This document shows positions 59,956 through 64,000 of a stretch of 64,000 nucleotides of DNA, piece after piece. The DNA is taken from positions 2,501 to 66,500 of the forward strand of contig OY848925.1 of assembly GCA_963693285.1 (NCBI GenBank), read 5' to 3'. Numbering within the stretch: position 1 is the first letter of the stretch; the number at the start of each line of letters is the position of its first letter. Below the pieces are notes generated by a model, which was not told the origin of the DNA, made no database searches, and worked only from the letters and a program-made list of their open reading frames with translations. This DNA comes from Xestospongia muta (lineage: Eukaryota; Porifera; Demospongiae; Haplosclerida; Petrosiidae). A program made the position numbers and the translations under genes.

Positions 59956-60055
59956 ATGTCACTGAATCATTGCACAATTTTATTAGCTTCTGTAGCAGAG
60001 ATACTGTTTTCTTGGAAAACATTCTTCTCAAAAGGAGGTCGAGATAAGAAAAGAG
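59956..60055 (+). CDS. Candidate exon preceding the NDUFS6 exon, copy 2
   Basis: From ATG at 59,956, 33 open codons (ending FFSKGGRDKKR) plus one base reach a GTGAGC donor. The 79-bp intron (60,056-60,134) joins in phase so that G|GT makes the Gly before HNMLGHPK. However, NDUFS6 normally has an ACDGG-type segment with the first zinc cysteine just here, and this exon lacks it. It may be a false exon, a decayed one, or part of a chimera. Copy 1 has a TGA in it. Confidence 0.35.
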
Positions 60056-60134
60056 GTGAGCCTTCATTTTATTTCAGTAGGTATATGGAGGTACAGTATG
60101 CATTTTTGTTAACTAATTATTTAACCTCCTTTAG

Positions 60135-60259
60135 GTCACAATATGTTAGGTCATCCTAAAGTCTACATTAATCTTGATAAGCATGAAATTAATGTCTGTG
60201 GTTACTGTGGACAAAGATTTGTTACGCAAGATCACAAAGAATTATTTCCTAATGAATAG
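60135..60259 (+). CDS. NDUFS6: NDUFS6 C-terminal exon, intact
   Basis: NDUFS6 is a nuclear-encoded accessory subunit of respiratory complex I; it binds zinc through one His and three Cys on the matrix side. The exon has 2 + 123 nt and encodes HNMLGHPKVYINLD, then VCGYCGQRF and a tail QDHKELFPNE before TAG at 60,257. The GHP histidine and the CxxC pair are present. The first zinc cysteine would lie in an exon not found here. The acceptor is CCTCCTTTAG, and an AATAAA follows at about 60,298. The frame is open, unlike copy 1, but without upstream exons it may be a duplicated fragment. Confidence 0.8.
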
Positions 60260-60444
60260 TGTCAATAACAGTTATGTATTTACTTACAATTGTTTAAAAT
60301 AAAGTATTATTGCCACGCCCAAGTTTGCTTTGCAGATAAACAAGGGTGTGGCTCAGGATGATTTCTTGTCTTGTGATATTGCTCCCAAGTTTAGCTCCTT
60401 CAAAAGCTATGTTTACTAATATAATAAGCATGTATATATTTTAG
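60260..60444 (+). other. 3' region of NDUFS6 exon and spacer
   Basis: It contains AATAAA near 60,298, the GCCACGCCC...GGGTGTGGC inverted repeat, and the conserved open stretch INKGVAQDDFLSCDIAPKFS after CTTTGCAG, matching copy 1 at 14,414-14,609. Confidence 0.45.
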
Positions 60445-60573
60445 GGCCAAAGAAGTTCTAATAATGACGATTTCCCTTGGTATGTCTGGTTTGTCTTGGC
60501 AATAGCATTAGCCATAGCTATCATACTAATAGGACTCAATGGATTTTATGTACTAAATGTTTGCAAAAAATCA
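60445..60573 (+). CDS. Receptor transmembrane exon, copy 2
   Basis: 43 codons lie between ATTTTAG and GTATAT. A polar NNDDFPWYVW lead-in, a hydrophobic span FVLAIALAIAIILIGLNGF and CKKS follow. About half of the differences from copy 1 are synonymous, hinting at past selection. The spacer to the juxtamembrane segment is one base longer than in copy 1, so direct read-through would be out of frame. Confidence 0.6.
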
Positions 60574-60589
60574 GTATATCTTTTACTAG

Positions 60590-60829
60590 TTTATACTGAC
60601 TCTCATTGAGAATACAATTAGAATATTTGGAGTACAAACGTCTTCTGTTAGTCAACTGCATAGTATTCGTGATGATAGCAAAGTAGAAGAAGCTATTGAA
60701 GATACAGACAAGAGAGTCGAAACAACAGCTATAAATTTTCAAGATGACCTTGTCCTCCTAACTGACAAGAAAGGTTCATTCTTGCCATGTAACTTCACAT
60801 GTATATATTGTAGTCGAGCTGCTCTTTAA
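60590..60829 (+). pseudogene. Receptor juxtamembrane segment with diverged end, copy 2
   Basis: It is open from 60,590 (FILTLIENTIRIFGV ... EEAIEDTDKRVET ... DDLVLLTD). At 60,764, just where copy 1 meets its kinase exon, the two copies stop resembling each other. The frame continues through KKGSFLPCNFTCIYCSRAAL to TAA at 60,827. No kinase exon follows. Confidence 0.5.
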
Positions 60830-61018
60830 GTGACTTTAGGACACTCTGAATTACCAGTTACTGCAAAATTTGATAAATTAATTGGTTCCAAAAAATATGT
60901 TGGTGACATTTTATTACGTTTTGTCCATTCACCATTTGAAGATAATATTGAAAAGAACAAAACAAGTAATCAATCACACAATGATGACAAAGTACGAATA
61001 CATTATTACAATGTGTGA
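60830..61018 (+). CDS. Unrecognised open stretch after the receptor fragment
   Basis: It is in frame with the preceding segment after a single TAA: VTLGHSELPVTAKFDKLI, GDILLRFVHSPFEDN, DDKVRIHYYNV, then TGA. The composition is protein-like and unlike the repeats around it. A second open piece in another frame (about 61,030-61,150; DYHPFTAERHHFVPVDLKG) follows. I recognise no family. It may be another gene's exon joined at the breakpoint. Confidence 0.35.
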   Translation: MTLGHSELPVTAKFDKLIGSKKYVGDILLRFVHSPFEDNIEKNKTSNQSHNDDKVRIHYYNV

Positions 61019-61149
61019 TGTTATTATAACTACTAGAATAATGAAGTACAAGACACTAGTCAGTGATTATCATCCTTTTACTGCTGAAAGACATCACTTT
61101 GTTCCTGTTGACTTGAAAGGCTCTGAGAAATTTTGTTATGTTAGGGTTT

Positions 61150-61358
61150 GCATGACAAAAAATTTGAAGCAATTTCATTCTTTAAAGTCTGTAAAAAAAC
61201 AATGAATTCATTAATTTACATGTACATTTACTAGTAGAACAAAGGCCTTTATATACACATTTTTAAAGGGATAATGCAACATTTTAGAGCAGTAATAGTC
61301 ATGTCATTTAACAAGTAACTATATAGCTATCATCACAAAAAATTTGAAGCAATTTCAG
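61150..61358 (+). repeat. Isolated satellite unit (~1.1 monomers)
   Basis: AAAAAATTTGAAGCAATTTC, GAATTCATTAATTTACATGT and AACATTTTAGAGCAGTAATA match the large-array monomer in the same orientation, with the first block repeated at the end. Confidence 0.9.
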
Positions 61359-62060
61359 TAAAAAAAACTCAAAAAAAAAACCAAATTCATTAGCCATTGC
61401 TTAGATATACTGCAATTATAGACTAATGTTGAGAATTGCAATTATGATATGACAAAACTCGAAAGTTGAGTTTTTTTGTAAGTATGTTACTGTTTATTGA
61501 TCAAGGTTTAGGGCTTTAGATTTTAACTGTGTTTGGAATTTAACTAAACCTTTTTTGTGCAAAATACATTAGTGTTTATTGATTAGTACAGTATTTTAGG
61601 AAGAGAATGGCAATGGGAAATACACTATAACCTTGCCCATTAGTTAGAAACATCAAATGTAAGCCTAACTGCTAGCACAACACCCATTCATCAAACTCCA
61701 TCTGCCACACCCATTAAATATTTTAGGTGTGGCTTGTCCACACCTCATATTTTATAAATTAATCCCTTATTTATATAGAATATAAACCTGACTACAAACA
61801 CCACACCTACTTATCAGGCTTCAGTAGACACACCTACTAACATTGAGTTTGGCTTATTTTGACCACACCTCATATTTTAATTAATGGACTAGCTTAACCC
61901 AAAGTAGCCTTGGGATGTATGGGGGTGGAAATAAATAATTTTTAAAAATAATTAGTTGCTTGTGACTTCCTCAGCCTATTCCAGGATCATATACTGCACC
62001 TTTGTCCCTTGCTCTAGAGGATATAATTGTATATTACTTTAATTACAAATACACCCAATT
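61359..62060. other. Spacer with recurring CACACC motifs
   Basis: ACACACC/CCACACCT motifs occur at least six times between 61,680 and 61,880. AGGTGTGG (61,725-61,732) and CCACACCT (61,738-61,745) form an 8-bp hairpin with a 5-nt loop. No gene is seen. Confidence 0.5.
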
Positions 62061-63792
62061 TACAACTGTCGAATGTACCACTCTCAAATGATATACTACC
62101 AACAACTACAATTTATGACCTTGTATAAAGTACTAATGAACTTACACCATCAATGTAGAGATAGATGAATGTGTCTTGAGGTAGCGACTTCAAACCTAAA
62201 GCCCTCAATGTAGAGATAGATGAATGTGTCTTGAGGCAGGAACCTCCAACTAAAGATGTAGAAAAAAAGATGAGAAAAAATTATAGGAAATAGTATATAA
62301 TAAAAATCATAAAATATAGCATACATTATTGTTACCTATGAACTTATGACAAAACTAGATTCTGGACTCCAATTATGCTATAAAAAGAAACAAAAATAAG
62401 AAATAATAATGTGTTATAAAGTCATAAGTTAATATAATATACATTACTTACTTGCACCCTCAGAAAAAGAGATTTTGCACCCTCAGAAAGAGAGATGTTG
62501 TACCCTCAGAAGGAGAGATGTTGTACCCTCAGAAGGAGAGATGTTGCAACCTCAGAAGGAGAGATGTTGCACCCTCAGAATTAGAGATGTTGCAACCTCA
62601 GAAGGAGAGATGAATAAGTGTCTTGAAGCCGCGACCTCTAACCTAAAGATCTGTAGAAAAAAATGAGAAAGAAGAAAAAAATATGAAATAGTATATTAAA
62701 AAAATTATAAAATGTAGCATACATTATTGTTACCTCTGAACTTACGACAAAAACTGTTGTACCCTCAGAAGGAGAGATGTTGTACCCTCAGAAGGAGAGA
62801 TGTTGTACCCTCAGAAGGAGAGATGTTGCAACCTCAGAAAGAGAGATATTGAAACCTCAGAAGGAGGGATGTTGCATCCTCAAAAAAAGAGATGTTGTAC
62901 CCTCAGAAGGAGAGATGAATAAGTGTCTTGAAGCAGTGACCTCTAACCTAAAGATCTGTAGAAAAAAATAAGAAGAAAAAATATGAAATAGTATATAAAA
63001 AAATTATAAAATATAGCATACATTATTGTTACCTCTGAACTTACGAGTGTTGTACCCTCAGAAGGAGAGATGTTGCACCCTCAGAAGAAGAGATGTTGTA
63101 CCCTCAGAAGGAGAAATGTTGTAACCTCAGAAGGAGAGATATTGAAACCTCAGAAAAAGAGATGTTGCACCCTCAAAAAGAGAGATGTTGTACGCTCAGA
63201 AGGAGAGATGAATAAGTGTCTTGAAGCAACAACCTCTAACCTAAAGATCTGTAGAAGAAAATGAGAAAGAACAAAAAAATATGAAATAGTATATAAAAAA
63301 TTATAAAATATAGCATACATTATTGTTACCTCTGAACTTACGACAACAACTGTTGTACCCTCAGAAAGAGAGATGTTGCGCCCTCAGAAGGAGAGTTGTT
63401 GTACCCTCAGAAGGAGAGATGTTGTACCCTCAGAAGGAGAGATGTTGCAACCTCAGAAGGAGAGATATTGAAACCTCAGAAGAAGAGATGTTGTACCCTC
63501 AAAAAAAGAGATGTTGCACCCTCAGAAGGAGAGATGTTGCACCCTCAGAAGGAGAGATGAATAAGTGTCTTGAAGTAGCAACCTCTAACATAAGATCTGT
63601 TGAAAAAATAAGAAGAAAAAATATGAAATAGTATAAAATATAGCATACATTATTGTTACCTCTGAACTTACGACAACATTCCAATGATGCTATATATAAA
63701 AAAATAGAGAAAAATTATGTAATATAGGCTAACATTACATTACAATAATATTGACAGTATATCATTTGAGAGTGGTACATTCGACAGTTGTA
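62061..63792. mobile_element. 1.7-kb element with perfect 37-bp terminal inverted repeats
   Basis: 62,061-62,097 (TACAACTGTCGAATGTACCA ...) and 63,756-63,792 are exact reverse complements. The outermost TA on each side could be a TA target duplication, as for Tc1/mariner-type elements, leaving ends CAACTGTCG. No transposase is present, so it would be non-autonomous. The interior is the tandem repeat listed separately. Confidence 0.85.
62150..63665. repeat. Nested tandem repeat: 23-bp units inside ~300-bp units
   Basis: ACCCTCAGAAGGAGAGATGT plus TGT repeats every 23 bp in blocks of about six to nine. Each block ends in GAATAAGTGTCTTGAAGC, then ACCTCTAACCTAAAGATCTG, an AT-rich stretch and TTGTTACCTCTGAACTTACG. 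The last mark falls at about 62,337, 62,732, 63,031, 63,328 and 63,658, so block length changes by the number of 23-bp units. Two older units without the 23-bp motif start at about 62,150. Three units make 23 codons, which explains the PQKERCC/TLRRRDV open frames. Confidence 0.92.
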
Positions 63793-64000
63793 TATTTAGC
63801 AGTATCACACAACATAAAATTACCAAAGTATTTTTACAGTCTTATTAACAAATATGAAATTTACACTTTATGAAGTCTTTAACCTGTATGTGTGCGTACG
63901 TGACTCAAAAGATAAAACAAACACAATGTTATGTTATACAGTGTTATTTCAATTTTCCTAACAGCATAAACTATATGTACCTTTAGTAATCATTACACAA
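63793..64000. other. AT-rich window end
   Basis: No gene or repeat is seen. Confidence 0.4.

Noticed and set aside
62475..63631. Four similar PQKERCC/TLRRRDV open frames as a small protein family
   Set aside because: They are translations of the 23-bp tandem repeat. The frame rotates every unit and length follows unit number.

Overview
The window looks like repeat-dominated nuclear DNA of an animal, most likely a demosponge with a compact-intron genome. The reasons are: the DNA is very AT-rich; the only recognisable protein-coding pieces are eukaryotic (the C-terminal exon of the complex I subunit NDUFS6, and a receptor-tyrosine-kinase fragment with GT..AG introns of about 43-47 bp); and there are no ribosome-binding sites, operons or long ORFs. 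Tiny introns and large numbers of divergent receptor kinases are typical of sponges such as Amphimedon. That assignment is inference, not proof. No rRNA, tRNA, CRISPR or complete gene was seen.

Layout. 1-2.8 kb: a 68-bp satellite arranged as 136-bp dimers, a degenerate G/T-rich minisatellite, and a 105-150 bp repeat carrying telomere-like TTTAGGG runs. 2.8-8.4 kb: a ~300-400 bp tandem family ('family A') ending in a GC-rich 179-bp repeat. 8.9-13.86 kb: about 27 copies of a 183-bp AT-rich satellite. 13.86-15.45 kb: a gene-derived island with a coiled-coil scrap, a frameshifted NDUFS6 last exon, and a receptor tyrosine kinase piece (transmembrane exon to helix alphaE). 15.5-17.97 kb: a satellite scrap, a 1.1-kb foldback element and a decayed coiled-coil gene on the minus strand. 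18-24.8 kb: family A plus GC-rich modules and a ~1-kb linker, recently duplicated. 25-26.5 kb: an inverted copy of the linker, coiled-coil relics and a 31-bp minisatellite.

26.75-55.48 kb is one continuous array of about 156 copies of a ~184-bp satellite. It is related to the 9-14 kb array but runs in the opposite orientation. It has higher-order structure, nine copies of a 34-48 bp palindrome module, one internally inverted segment, and 187-bp direct repeats on both flanks. 55.5-59.3 kb: a strong hairpin, a pair of minus-strand exons, and a cluster of different minisatellites (39 bp, ~150 bp, 42 bp, 30-35 bp). 59.8-61.1 kb: a second copy of the NDUFS6/receptor island, with the NDUFS6 exon intact. 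61.15-61.36 kb: one more satellite unit. 62.06-63.79 kb: an element with perfect 37-bp terminal inverted repeats, filled with nested 23-bp/~300-bp tandem repeats.

Nothing here forms a working pathway. The interest lies in repeat biology: an orientation-switching, nucleosome-length satellite with palindromes at several switch points, flanked on both sides by copies of the same gene fragment, next to elements whose internal sequence includes pieces of the satellite monomer. A centromeric or other heterochromatic role is possible but untested.
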